This document shows positions 1 to 6,457 of a stretch of DNA of 10,682 nt, piece by piece. Within the stretch, counting starts at the first letter, position 1, and every line of letters starts with the position of its first letter. Source of the DNA: an uncultured Clostridia bacterium (GTDB lineage Bacteria > Bacillota > Clostridia > Christensenellales > Borkfalkiaceae); contig CANROI010000035.1 of assembly GCA_947632165.1 (NCBI GenBank), forward strand, positions 1-10,682, read 5' to 3'. The notes below the pieces were generated by a model that had not been told where the DNA came from, did not search any database, and saw only the letters and a program-made list of their open reading frames with translations. The translations under genes and the position numbers were made by a program.

Positions 1-8
1 TATTTATT

Positions 9-189
9 CCACGGTGCTCTTGACACGAGCCTCGCAGACGTGCGGTATTTATGGCAATGCGCCAAGTATCCCGCCCCGGGGTCCCCACAAAAAGACGAAG
101 TATTTTTGTGGGGCTTATCTGCGGGGCTTTTTTTTGCCTTTGGCAAATAGCCTACCGCACGTCTTTCTCATGTCAAGAGCCTTTCGCGG
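9..189 (-). ncRNA. Structured RNA with 6S RNA-like fold (candidate)
   Basis: The segment is almost fully self-complementary over about 180 bases. The outer arm 9-13 pairs with 185-189, 16-29 with 167-180, and 36-47 with 153-164 (12 bp, perfect). Inside is a large bubble holding small hairpins at 52-64 and 133-147. An apical stem follows (70-74 with 121-125, and 83-93 with 103-113, 11 bp perfect). Closing stem, central bubble and apical stem are the architecture and size of 6S RNA, the regulator that mimics an open promoter to bind RNA polymerase. Strand choice: at 11/187 and 26/170 the plus strand would have A-C or C-A mismatches, whereas the minus strand has G-U wobbles, so minus-strand transcription is favoured. 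It lies downstream of tRNA-Pro and its terminator on the same strand; I see no convincing promoter. The 6S identity rests on shape only. An inverted-repeat mobile element is the alternative. Confidence 0.45.
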
Positions 190-230
190 CATAAACCGCC
201 GTTTGATAAGATAAATCCCGAATATAACGA

Positions 231-272
231 AAGAGCCTAAATCAAACACTTGCGTGTTCAATTTAGGCTCTT
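231..272 (-). terminator. Hairpin terminator after tRNA-Pro
   Basis: A 12-bp perfect stem (231-242 with 261-272) continues, after a 2x2 internal loop, into a 5-bp stem (245-249 with 254-258) with a 4-base loop. It starts three bases after the tRNA CCA end. On the minus strand the stem runs into TTTCGTTATATT, a moderate T-rich tail. On the plus strand no T tract follows, so it terminates leftward transcription. Confidence 0.75.
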
Positions 273-274
273 CG

Positions 275-351
275 TGGTTGAGGTGACGTGACTTGAACAC
301 GCGACCTCTTGGTCCCTAACCAAGCGCGCTACCAAACTGCGCTACACCTCA
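275..351 (-). tRNA. tRNA-Pro(AGG)
   Basis: A complete 77-nt cloverleaf with encoded CCA (275-277). The acceptor stem is 345-351 with 279-285 (7 bp). The D arm has a 4-bp GCGC stem. The anticodon stem is CTTGG/CCAAG around the loop TTAGGGA, giving anticodon AGG with G37. The T arm is GCGTG/CACGT around TTCAAGT. The short variable loop excludes Leu, Ser and Tyr. AGG reads CCU, and G37 and discriminator A73 fit proline. Two features are unusual: A34 in a bacterial proline tRNA, which would imply deamination to inosine to read other codons, and a U1-A72 pair where bacterial tRNA-Pro usually has C1-G72. It is transcribed from its own promoter at 445-472 with a leader of about 85 bases that includes a 7-bp hairpin (398-404 with 409-415). 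Confidence 0.93.
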
Positions 352-444
352 ATGTTCGACCGAATGAACTTTGCTCGACCGCCCTTGCGCCGCGCCCCGG
401 CTTTGCCGAAAGCCGTTCGGACTGCCCGCACAAAAGCATCTTTT

Positions 445-472
445 ATTATATCGATATTTTATAAACTGTCAA
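445..472 (-). promoter_or_regulatory. Promoter of tRNA-Pro
   Basis: On the minus strand TTGACA (472-467) and TATAAT (450-445) are separated by 16 bases in an AT-rich patch. This is a perfect-consensus SigA-type promoter with expected start near 438. It is the only good promoter between clpC and the tRNA. Confidence 0.85.
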
Positions 473-580
473 GTGATTTTTCTCCCTTTCGCAAAAAAAG
501 TCACGGCGGAATTCCGATTTGCGCTCCGTCGGCGGAAAGGGGATCGGACGGAGGTCGGGAGGCAGGTCCCCTTCCGCTGC

Positions 581-614
581 GGCGCGCGCCCGCTTTCAAA
601 AGCGGGCGCGCGCC
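581..614 (-). terminator. 16-bp GC palindrome after clpC, possible terminator
   Basis: Arms 581-596 and 599-614 are perfectly complementary (16 bp, nearly all G and C, with only CA between them). It begins 18 bases past the clpC stop. Neither strand has a T tract immediately after it, so it is not a textbook intrinsic terminator. Further along the minus strand a weaker hairpin (503-529) is followed by seven T (499-493), which may be the actual termination point. Either or both probably end the clpC operon transcript. Confidence 0.45.
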
Positions 615-632
615 CCTTGCATTGCAGTCTTT

Positions 633-3131
633 CTATTCCTCTTCGAAAATAAGTTCACCGTTGACCTCATCCACGATCACGGTCCCGCCGGCGGGGATCT
701 TCCCCTTCAGGATCTCTTCGGAGAGCCTGTCTTCGATGAGCCTGCGGATCGTCCGCTTGAGCGGGCGGGCGCCGAATTCCTCGCTGTAGCCCTCCTGCAC
801 GAGCTTCATCCGCGCGCGGGAACTCACCTTGATGTTGATCTCCCGCTCCTTGAGCTGCTTCTGCAGCGACTCCAAAATTTTATCGCAGATGTGCGCCGCG
901 TCCTCCCTCGTGAGCTTGTGGAAGATGATCACTTCGTCGAGACGGTTGAGAAACTCGGGCCGGAACTGCGCCTTGAGCGCATCGTCGATTCGGTTCTTCA
1001 TATCCTCGTACGCGCTCTCCTCTTCCTCCGTTCTGAAGCCGAGCGTCCCCACCTCTTTGACCTGATGCGCGCCCACATTGCTCGTCATGATGAGCACGGT
1101 GTTCTTGAAAGAGACTACCCGGCCCCTGCTGTCGGAGAGGCGGCCGTCGTCGAGGATCTGCAATAGCACATTGAACACGTCTGGATGGGCTTTTTCGATC
1201 TCATCGAACAGCACCACCGAATAGGGTTTCTTGCGGATGCGCTCGGTGAGCGTGCCCTGGCTGTCGTCGAAGCCCACATATCCGGGAGGCGCGCCGATGA
1301 GTTTGGAGACGGAATGCTTTTCCATGTATTCGGACATATCGAGGCGGATCATGAGCCGCTCGTCGCCGAAGAGGCTCTCCGCAAGCGCCTTGCAAAGATC
1401 GGTCTTGCCCACGCCCGTGGGACCGACGAAAATGAACGAGCCGATGGGACGGTTGGGATCCTTGAGCCCCGCCCGTGCGCGGCGGATGGCGCGCGCGACA
1501 GCCGTGACCGCCTCTTCCTGCCCCACAATGCGCTCGTGCAGCTCCTCTTCGAGGTGCATGAGCCGGTCGCTCTCCGCCTCGGTAAGCTTGACGACGGGCA
1601 CGCCCGTCCAGCTTGAGATGATCTCCGCGATCGCCTCCATGCCGATGGAGAGATGGGTGGAAGTGCGCTTGTTGTTCCACTCCGCCTTCATCGTCGTCAC
1701 TTTTTCGGTGAGTTCCGCAATCTCCTTCTTCAGCTCCGCGGCGCGAGAATAGTCCTCCCACTTCGCGGCTTTTGCGACCTCCACCTTCGCCCGCTCGAGC
1801 CGGTCCTCGAGGTCATGCAGCCCGCTGGGGCCGTTGTAAGAGCGCAACCGTTCGCGGGAAGCCGCTTCGTCGATGAGGTCGATCGCCTTATCGGGCAAAA
1901 AACGGTCGGTGATATAGCGGTCGGAGAGCCGCGCCGCCGCCTCGATCGCCTCGTCGGTGATGACGACGTTGTGATGCGCCTCGTACTTATCCTTGAGCCC
2001 CTGCAGGATGACGATCGTATCCTCCACGGTGGGCTGCTCGACGATCACGGGCGTGAAACGGCGCTCGAGCGCGGAATCCTTCTCGATGAACTTGCGGTAT
2101 TCCTCGATGGTCGTGGCGCCGACCGTCTGCAGTTCGCCGCGGGCGAGCATGGGCTTCAGGATGTTGGACGCGTCCATGGTATTGTCCGCCGAAGAGCCCG
2201 CGCCGACGATCATATGGATCTCGTCGATGAAGAGGATGATCTGCTTGTTGCGGTTGATATGGTCGATGACCTTCTTGATGCGCTCTTCGAAGTCGCCGCG
2301 GTAGCGGGCGCCCGCGAGCAGCCCCGTAAGGTTGAGCGAGAACACCGTCTTGTCCCGGAGAATTTCCGGCACCTCGCCGTCCACGATCGCCTGTGCGAGC
2401 CCCTCGACGACGGCGCTCTTGCCGACGCCCGGCTCGCCGATGAGCACGGGATTGTTCTTCGTGCGGCGGGAGAGGATTTGGATGACCTTTTCGATCTCAT
2501 TGTGCCGCCCGATCACGGGGTCGAGCTTCCCCTCCCGCGCCTTCTGCGTGAGATCGACGCCGTACTGCAGGAGCTCGCCGAGATCGCCCTGCGCGTCCTC
2601 TCCGCGGGCGTTGTGGATCGTGTTGCGCATGGAATTATAGTAGGAACCGTTCCGCGGAAGATCGGATGCGGGGCGAGGCTCCTCTTCCGCCGCGGGGCCG
2701 ATGAGGCTCTCCGCCCGCCGCGTGAGCTCGTCGATGTCGATCCGCAGCCGTTGCTGCAGGATCTGCACGGCGATGCAATCCGAACTCGCGAGAATGGCGA
2801 GCAGCATGTGCTCGGTGCCGACGAGCGGCTTGTAGGCGTCGTCCACCATCGAGAGTTCCCGCGCATATTGGAACATCTTTTTCAGATTGGGCGTGTAGCC
2901 GTGGACCCTGAGATTGTGGTTGAGGCTGCGCTTGAAGTGCTCCACATATTGGCTCTTCTTTACGCCGGCCTCGGTGAGGAGCCGTTCGCCCGCGCAACCG
3001 GGAACGTTGAGGATGCCGAGCAGGATGTGCTCGCTGCCGATATAGGTGACCTTGCATTCCTCCGCTGCGACTTCCGCGCTCGTGATCGCGGCTTTCAGAT
3101 GATCGGAAAAATCGTTGTTCGCGTTTGCCAT
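633..3131 (-). CDS. clpC: ClpC, AAA+ protein unfoldase
   Basis: An 832-residue class I Hsp100 ATPase, the usual size for ClpC. It unfolds proteins and threads them into the ClpP peptidase; in Firmicutes its substrates include arginine-phosphorylated proteins. Two Clp_N repeats occupy about 5-145. The first AAA+ module has Walker A GEPGVGKS at 232-239, Walker B ILFIDE at 299-304 and an ALERRF arginine-finger segment at 354-359. A middle domain with a UVR-like coiled segment lies at about 440-480. The second module has GPTGVGKT at 570-577, pore loop GYVG at 617-620 and Walker B VVLFDE at 639-644. LGF at 697-699 fits the ClpP-docking loop. It is intact. The start lies three bases after the mcsB stop and is preceded by a GGGGG-type ribosome site inside the mcsB end. 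It is the last gene of a six-gene operon, with no promoter of its own seen. Confidence 0.97.
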   Translation of the reverse strand: MANANNDFSDHLKAAITSAEVAAEECKVTYIGSEHILLGILNVPGCAGERLLTEAGVKKSQYVEHFKRSLNHNLRVHGYTPNLKKMFQYARELSMVDDAYKPLVGTEHMLLAILASSDCIAVQILQQRLRIDIDELTRRAESLIGPAAEEEPRPASDLPRNGSYYNSMRNTIHNARGEDAQGDLGELLQYGVDLTQKAREGKLDPVIGRHNEIEKVIQILSRRTKNNPVLIGEPGVGKSAVVEGLAQAIVDGEVPEILRDKTVFSLNLTGLLAGARYRGDFEERIKKVIDHINRNKQIILFIDEIHMIVGAGSSADNTMDASNILKPMLARGELQTVGATTIEEYRKFIEKDSALERRFTPVIVEQPTVEDTIVILQGLKDKYEAHHNVVITDEAIEAAARLSDRYITDRFLPDKAIDLIDEAASRERLRSYNGPSGLHDLEDRLERAKVEVAKAAKWEDYSRAAELKKEIAELTEKVTTMKAEWNNKRTSTHLSIGMEAIAEIISSWTGVPVVKLTEAESDRLMHLEEELHERIVGQEEAVTAVARAIRRARAGLKDPNRPIGSFIFVGPTGVGKTDLCKALAESLFGDERLMIRLDMSEYMEKHSVSKLIGAPPGYVGFDDSQGTLTERIRKKPYSVVLFDEIEKAHPDVFNVLLQILDDGRLSDSRGRVVSFKNTVLIMTSNVGAHQVKEVGTLGFRTEEEESAYEDMKNRIDDALKAQFRPEFLNRLDEVIIFHKLTREDAAHICDKILESLQKQLKEREINIKVSSRARMKLVQEGYSEEFGARPLKRTIRRLIEDRLSEEILKGKIPAGGTVIVDEVNGELIFEEE

Positions 3132-3134
3132 GTT

Positions 3135-4190
3135 TTACCCCCTGGGAAAGAGTTGTTTGCGTTTGGTTTCGGTGAGGAGCTCCATGCCCCTGAGCGCCTT
3201 GCCCGCATATTCGGCGCGGTAGAGATCCTGTTCCTCCTTGCCGAGCGGGAAGCCGTTCATGCGGTTGATATTGGCGGGGCGCAGGGTGACGATGAGGTCG
3301 TCGAGCGCCTCCATGCTGCCGTCGAACATGCCGAAGGCGATCCCGAGCTTGACATCTGCGGCGAGCCGCATAAATTCGCTCTCGGCAAGACTCAGACAGT
3401 TCGTGAGCGTGCCGTAAGCCCTCAGGATCCTGTCTTTGAGGGCGACGCCGCCCTCTTCGGCGAGGCGGGCGCGCGCCTTGAATTCCTCCACGGCGATCAC
3501 ATTGACCGCCTGCTCGACCACCGAGAGGATCTCCGCCTCCGACGGCCCGAGCGTCACTTCGTTGCTGACCTGGTAGAGGTCCCCTTCGGCGGCGCTCCCC
3601 TCGCCGAAACAGCCGCGCACGACGAGCCCCAGCCGCTTGAGCTGGACGATCATGCGTTCGAGCTGTTCGGAGCGCGCGAGCGCGGGCAGAAAGAGCATGA
3701 CCGAGGCGCGCAGGCCGGTGCCGAGGTTGGTGGGACAGGCGGTGAGATAGCCGAGCGTCTCATCGAAGGCGAAGGGAATGGCCTCGGCAATGATGTCGTC
3801 GATGCCGGAGATGCGCTCGTACACTTTGCGCAGCTCGAAGCCCTTCATGAAGTACTGCTCGCGGATGTGATCCTCTTCGTTGATCATGACCGAGATCGTC
3901 TCGTCGAAGGAGACGAGCGCGGCGGAGATGCGGCGGTGCTCGATCAGATCGCGGCTGATGAGATAGCGTTCCTTGAGCGATTCCGCGATCTCGGGGGAAA
4001 GCGCATTCATATGATAGAGGGTGAATGCGTCCACCGTGTTGAGCTCGGCGGCGACGAGACGGATGATCTCGCGCGCGGAGGCCTCATCTTTGAGGCGGTT
4101 GGGGAAGGGATAGTCCGCAAAGTTGCGCGCCAAACGGATGCGCGTGGAGACGATGACGTTCTCATAGCGCACGTCGCCCTGCTCTTTCAT
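3135..4190 (-). CDS. mcsB: McsB, protein arginine kinase
   Basis: A 351-residue member of the ATP:guanido phosphotransferase (phosphagen kinase) family. McsB phosphorylates arginines on damaged proteins and so marks them for ClpC-ClpP. Visible family motifs are STRIRLARN at 15-23, NEEDHIR at 104-110 (catalytic acidic residues), CPTNLGTGLRASV at 152-164 (the Cys signature) and RGCFGEGS at 192-199 (nucleotide phosphate binding). Length matches known McsB proteins. The frame stays open upstream to 4496, but that extension is only the shifted reading of mcsA. The ATG at 4190 overlaps the mcsA stop as ATGA, giving translational coupling. Oddity: the C-terminal phospho-arginine sensor motif, recalled as RDxxRA in Bacillus-type McsB, reads QDLYRA at 321-326. 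Confidence 0.95.
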   Translation of the reverse strand: MKEQGDVRYENVIVSTRIRLARNFADYPFPNRLKDEASAREIIRLVAAELNTVDAFTLYHMNALSPEIAESLKERYLISRDLIEHRRISAALVSFDETISVMINEEDHIREQYFMKGFELRKVYERISGIDDIIAEAIPFAFDETLGYLTACPTNLGTGLRASVMLFLPALARSEQLERMIVQLKRLGLVVRGCFGEGSAAEGDLYQVSNEVTLGPSEAEILSVVEQAVNVIAVEEFKARARLAEEGGVALKDRILRAYGTLTNCLSLAESEFMRLAADVKLGIAFGMFDGSMEALDDLIVTLRPANINRMNGFPLGKEEQDLYRAEYAGKALRGMELLTETKRKQLFPRG

Positions 4191-4522
4191 GGCCGATCCT
4201 CCCCGGGAAAATGAAGTTTGTTGAGCGCCTTCAGACGGGCTTGCAGCTTCTCCGCCTCGGCGTAGCGCTCCTTGCGGATCGCCTCTTCGATGCCCTCCTT
4301 GAGCCGCTCCTGTTCGAGCGCGACGTCGTACATCTCCCCCGCCTCCGCGTCGGGCGACTTGCCGCCGTGGCGGATTTTGCCCTGTATGAGACGGAGCGTC
4401 GGCAAAAGCTCCTCCCGGAAGACCGTATAACACTGCGCGCACCCGAACAGGCCCGTGCGGATGAAATCCGCATAGGTCATGCCGCAGAACGCGCACTTCT
4501 TTTCGTCTCTTTGCTCACCCAT
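4187..4522 (-). CDS. mcsA: Short McsA, activator of McsB
   Basis: A 111-residue McsA-type protein that binds and activates the kinase McsB. It has one zinc-binding unit, CAFC at 10-13 and CAQC at 28-31 with the family sequence GMTYADF between them, then a UVR domain (about 70-105, containing LKEGIEEAIRKERYAEAEKL). Bacillus McsA is about 185 residues with two zinc-binding units, so this copy lacks the N-terminal one. The neighbouring upstream gene is a different family, so the missing part has not been split off. Start choice: the ATG at 4522 has GGGAG a few bases upstream. A GTG at 4549, overlapping the previous stop as GTGA, would add only nine residues (MTRRTSGED) with no extra cysteines. 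It overlaps mcsB by 4 bases. Confidence 0.9.
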   Translation of the reverse strand: MGEQRDEKKCAFCGMTYADFIRTGLFGCAQCYTVFREELLPTLRLIQGKIRHGGKSPDAEAGEMYDVALEQERLKEGIEEAIRKERYAEAEKLQARLKALNKLHFPGEDRP

Positions 4523-4545
4523 ATCTTCTCCCGATGTCCGCCGCG

Positions 4546-4773
4546 TCACTCCGCCTCTTCAAAGCGGTATTCCTGCTCCGCCGCGGGATATTTTGCGCGG
4601 TCGACGGGCGAGAGGAACATCTCCAGGGGCCTTGCCCAGAGCTCCCCCGCGCCGTAGAGCGCGCGATACAAGACGAGCGTTCCGCCCGTCTCGCTGTCCC
4701 GCGCGGTGCCCTCCACGCGGTAGAAATTGCCCTTGAAATGGCGGTAGATCCCGCCGATCTTCAGCTCTCTCAA
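4546..4773 (-). CDS. DUF1653 small protein
   Basis: A 75-residue soluble protein matching the DUF1653 pattern: a YRHFKG segment at 10-15, YRALYG at 36-41 and WARPLEMF at 46-53. The function of the family is unknown; members are small, near-single-domain proteins in bacteria. Start choice: the TTG at 4773 sits seven bases after a GGAGG site and overlaps the preceding stop as TTGA. It places the conserved domain right at the N terminus. An in-frame ATG at 4800 has no ribosome site. It is co-transcribed between a membrane protein gene and mcsA, which ties it physically to the ClpC system, but the sequence does not show a role there. Confidence 0.85.
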   Translation of the reverse strand: MRELKIGGIYRHFKGNFYRVEGTARDSETGGTLVLYRALYGAGELWARPLEMFLSPVDRAKYPAAEQEYRFEEAE

Positions 4774-5798
4774 TGTCCGTCCTCCGTCTGCTCGCCGCAT
4801 TTTTTGGGGAAGCGCTCCCTGATATATTCGTAAGCGCCCTCGGGACGGGGAAATTCATAGGCGCCGTAGGCGCATTCCGCGCGCAGGACGGGTACCCCCT
4901 TGGAGGCCGCGGGCATGAGGCGGCCGATCTCCTCCCACTTCAGAAAGGCGCGTTCGGCGATCGCTTGGGAGCGGTAATAGATCCCCTCCCGAAAGACGGA
5001 GAAGATCTCTTTCGCCCTTACAAAACCGATGGCGGAGTACGCCGAGAGATATAGCCCGAACACGGCGACCACCGCGCCGATGGTGACATTCCAGAATGCA
5101 ATGCCCACGCCGCAGACGGCAGCGAACGCGCCGAGTGCGAGGAAGAGCGCCGAGCGGAGCCGCTTCTTGCGGTCGGGCAAGCGGTATTTCTGCAGAAGGG
5201 TAAACGTCCCCTCCCGTTGCGCGGGCGGTTCGCCGAGCAAGCTCAACCCGTACTTTTCAAGGCAGTCATAGAGCCGCTGCTTGCCGTCCGTCTGGATGAG
5301 GACGGGCGGATCCTCCCGCTTGCTGCCCTTGGTAAGATAATGCGCCGGGAGCTCGAGCACGACGACCCAATCCCCCCTCTCCCGGGGAGCATGGCGGACG
5401 CAGACCGAAAAGAAGCGGAGCTCCGCATAGGGCACGCGGACCTTCTTGCTCTTCGGCGCGGCCCCGTGAATGCAGATCTGCTCCTTCCCGAAGGTGCACA
5501 GCGTGCCGTCGCCCACATAGAAGCTGTCTGCGCCGTCCTCCCGCTCCAAAGCGTCGAGCTCCGCCTTCATGAGGCTGTCCGTTCTGCGGACGAACAGGTA
5601 CCCGCCGCAGCCGAGGAGCGCGGCGCCGAGCAAGGACCCGCCGCAGAGCCAGCCGAGGAGCGCGGAGTTGATCCCGCGCAGGCCGAGGATCGCAATGCAG
5701 ACCAAAAACCCGATCGCGCAGACGATGGCGAGGACGATCAGGATCCAGGACAGGATATTTGCGGCTTTCCGCCGGATGTGGATGCGCTCCGATTCCAC
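4770..5798 (-). CDS. Membrane protein, two TM-hairpin plus globular repeats
   Basis: A 342-residue protein of no family I can name with confidence. Two hydrophobic hairpins (about 14-38 and 45-70, then 214-234 and 237-260) are each followed by a soluble segment of beta-rich character (about 90-200 and 263-330). The second segment (FSVFREGIYYRSQ, KWEEIGRL) resembles the YcxB/bacterial PH-like domains found after a membrane hairpin in Firmicutes. The first has similar spacing, suggesting an internal duplication. Hydrophilic parts are rich in Lys and Arg. Start: the GTG at 5798 lies three bases after the previous stop and has AGAGGG six bases upstream. It is the second gene of the clpC operon, directly after a membrane-bound regulator. 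A sensor or partner role for that regulator is conceivable but not shown. Confidence 0.8.
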   Translation of the reverse strand: MESERIHIRRKAANILSWILIVLAIVCAIGFLVCIAILGLRGINSALLGWLCGGSLLGAALLGCGGYLFVRRTDSLMKAELDALEREDGADSFYVGDGTLCTFGKEQICIHGAAPKSKKVRVPYAELRFFSVCVRHAPRERGDWVVVLELPAHYLTKGSKREDPPVLIQTDGKQRLYDCLEKYGLSLLGEPPAQREGTFTLLQKYRLPDRKKRLRSALFLALGAFAAVCGVGIAFWNVTIGAVVAVFGLYLSAYSAIGFVRAKEIFSVFREGIYYRSQAIAERAFLKWEEIGRLMPAASKGVPVLRAECAYGAYEFPRPEGAYEYIRERFPKKCGEQTEDGH

Positions 5799-5801
5799 GG
5801 T

Positions 5802-6419
5802 TTACCCTCTGAAATGCGCGCCCTTGCGCCAGACGAAGTAGATGAGCGCGAGGATCTGCAGCGGGATCCCGATGAGGAAGAGATACCACAGATTCTGCAC
5901 CCAATTCGTGAGGGCGTAGACGACGAGATAGATACAGCCGATCGCCGTCCAGATGAGGACGGAGACGGAGAGGATGCGGATCCACTTCCAATGCCAGATG
6001 CAGCTGAAGACGAGCACGACGATCGCCGAGACGGGCACGGCGAACAGAAAGGCGAGCCATTCGTAGCCGAGCGCGCCTTCGCCGATCATCATGAGCAGGA
6101 CGAAACAGACGACCGCGACGAGCCAGCTCAGCCCCACGGAGAGCACGGTGATGATCACGCGGTTGCGGAGCTTGGTGCTGTGCGGCAGGACCTCATGCTC
6201 GGTGTGCTCGGTGACGAGGTCGTCGAGCGAGACGCCGAACAGCTCCTTGAGCTGGATCAGGATGCGGACATCGGGGATCCCGTTGCCCTGCTCCCACTTG
6301 GAGACGGACTTATCCGAATAATTGAGCTTCTCCGCGAGCTCCAGCTGGGTCATGTTCGCCATTTTTCTCAGACGGGTCAGATTTTTGCCGATGATTTCCG
6401 CCAAACGTTCTTCTTCCAT
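5802..6419 (-). CDS. Xre-family HTH regulator with four membrane segments
   Basis: A 205-residue protein. Residues 9-68 form an HTH_3/Xre DNA-binding domain (GKNLTRLRKMANMTQLELAE, then SVSKWEQG and the conserved LFGVSLDDL end). Four hydrophobic segments follow at about 86-112, 120-142, 148-171 and 176-196, so the DNA-binding domain is cytoplasmic and membrane-anchored. It is the first gene of the operon that ends with mcsA-mcsB-clpC, the position ctsR holds in many Firmicutes, but shows no CtsR features. Start: the ATG at 6419 begins the HTH fold naturally. The -10 box ends only seven bases upstream, so the mRNA is probably leaderless; no ribosome site is visible. The frame is open further upstream, but that part crosses the promoter. 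Inverted repeats just upstream of the -35 suggest autoregulation. Confidence 0.88.
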   Translation of the reverse strand: MEEERLAEIIGKNLTRLRKMANMTQLELAEKLNYSDKSVSKWEQGNGIPDVRILIQLKELFGVSLDDLVTEHTEHEVLPHSTKLRNRVIITVLSVGLSWLVAVVCFVLLMMIGEGALGYEWLAFLFAVPVSAIVVLVFSCIWHWKWIRILSVSVLIWTAIGCIYLVVYALTNWVQNLWYLFLIGIPLQILALIYFVWRKGAHFRG

Positions 6420-6426
6420 ACTTATT

Positions 6427-6454
6427 ATTATACCACCTTTTGGGGCTTTGTCAA
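6427..6454 (-). promoter_or_regulatory. Promoter of the HTH-mcsAB-clpC operon
   Basis: On the minus strand TTGACA (6454-6449) and TATAAT (6432-6427) are separated by 16 bases, with an extended TGG before the -10. The expected start is at 6419-6420, on the first base of the HTH gene's ATG. I see no tandem CtsR heptamer (GGTCAAA type) or CIRCE element around it. Confidence 0.88.
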
Positions 6455-6457
6455 CAG

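Noticed and set aside
9..189. Small inverted-repeat transposable element
   Set aside because: Arms are complementary with internal loops placed as in a folded RNA, wobble pairs favour one strand, and no target-site duplication can be seen. It is not excluded, because the left flank is cut at the window edge.
14..214. Short plus-strand open frame in the left-edge RNA region
   Set aside because: It lies inside the self-complementary RNA candidate, has no ribosome site and codes for nothing recognisable.
1653..4214. Very long plus-strand open frame (about 850 codons) opposite clpC, mcsB and the end of mcsA
   Set aside because: It is antisense to well-supported genes. GC-rich codon use with few T/A third positions removes stop codons on the other strand. 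The translation is rich in Arg, Asp, Glu and Leu repeats, with no domain and no ribosome site.
4523..4549. Longer mcsA from the GTG at 4549
   Set aside because: The GTGA overlap is attractive, but the ATG at 4522 has the better ribosome site and the extra nine residues match nothing in the family. It remains a minor alternative.
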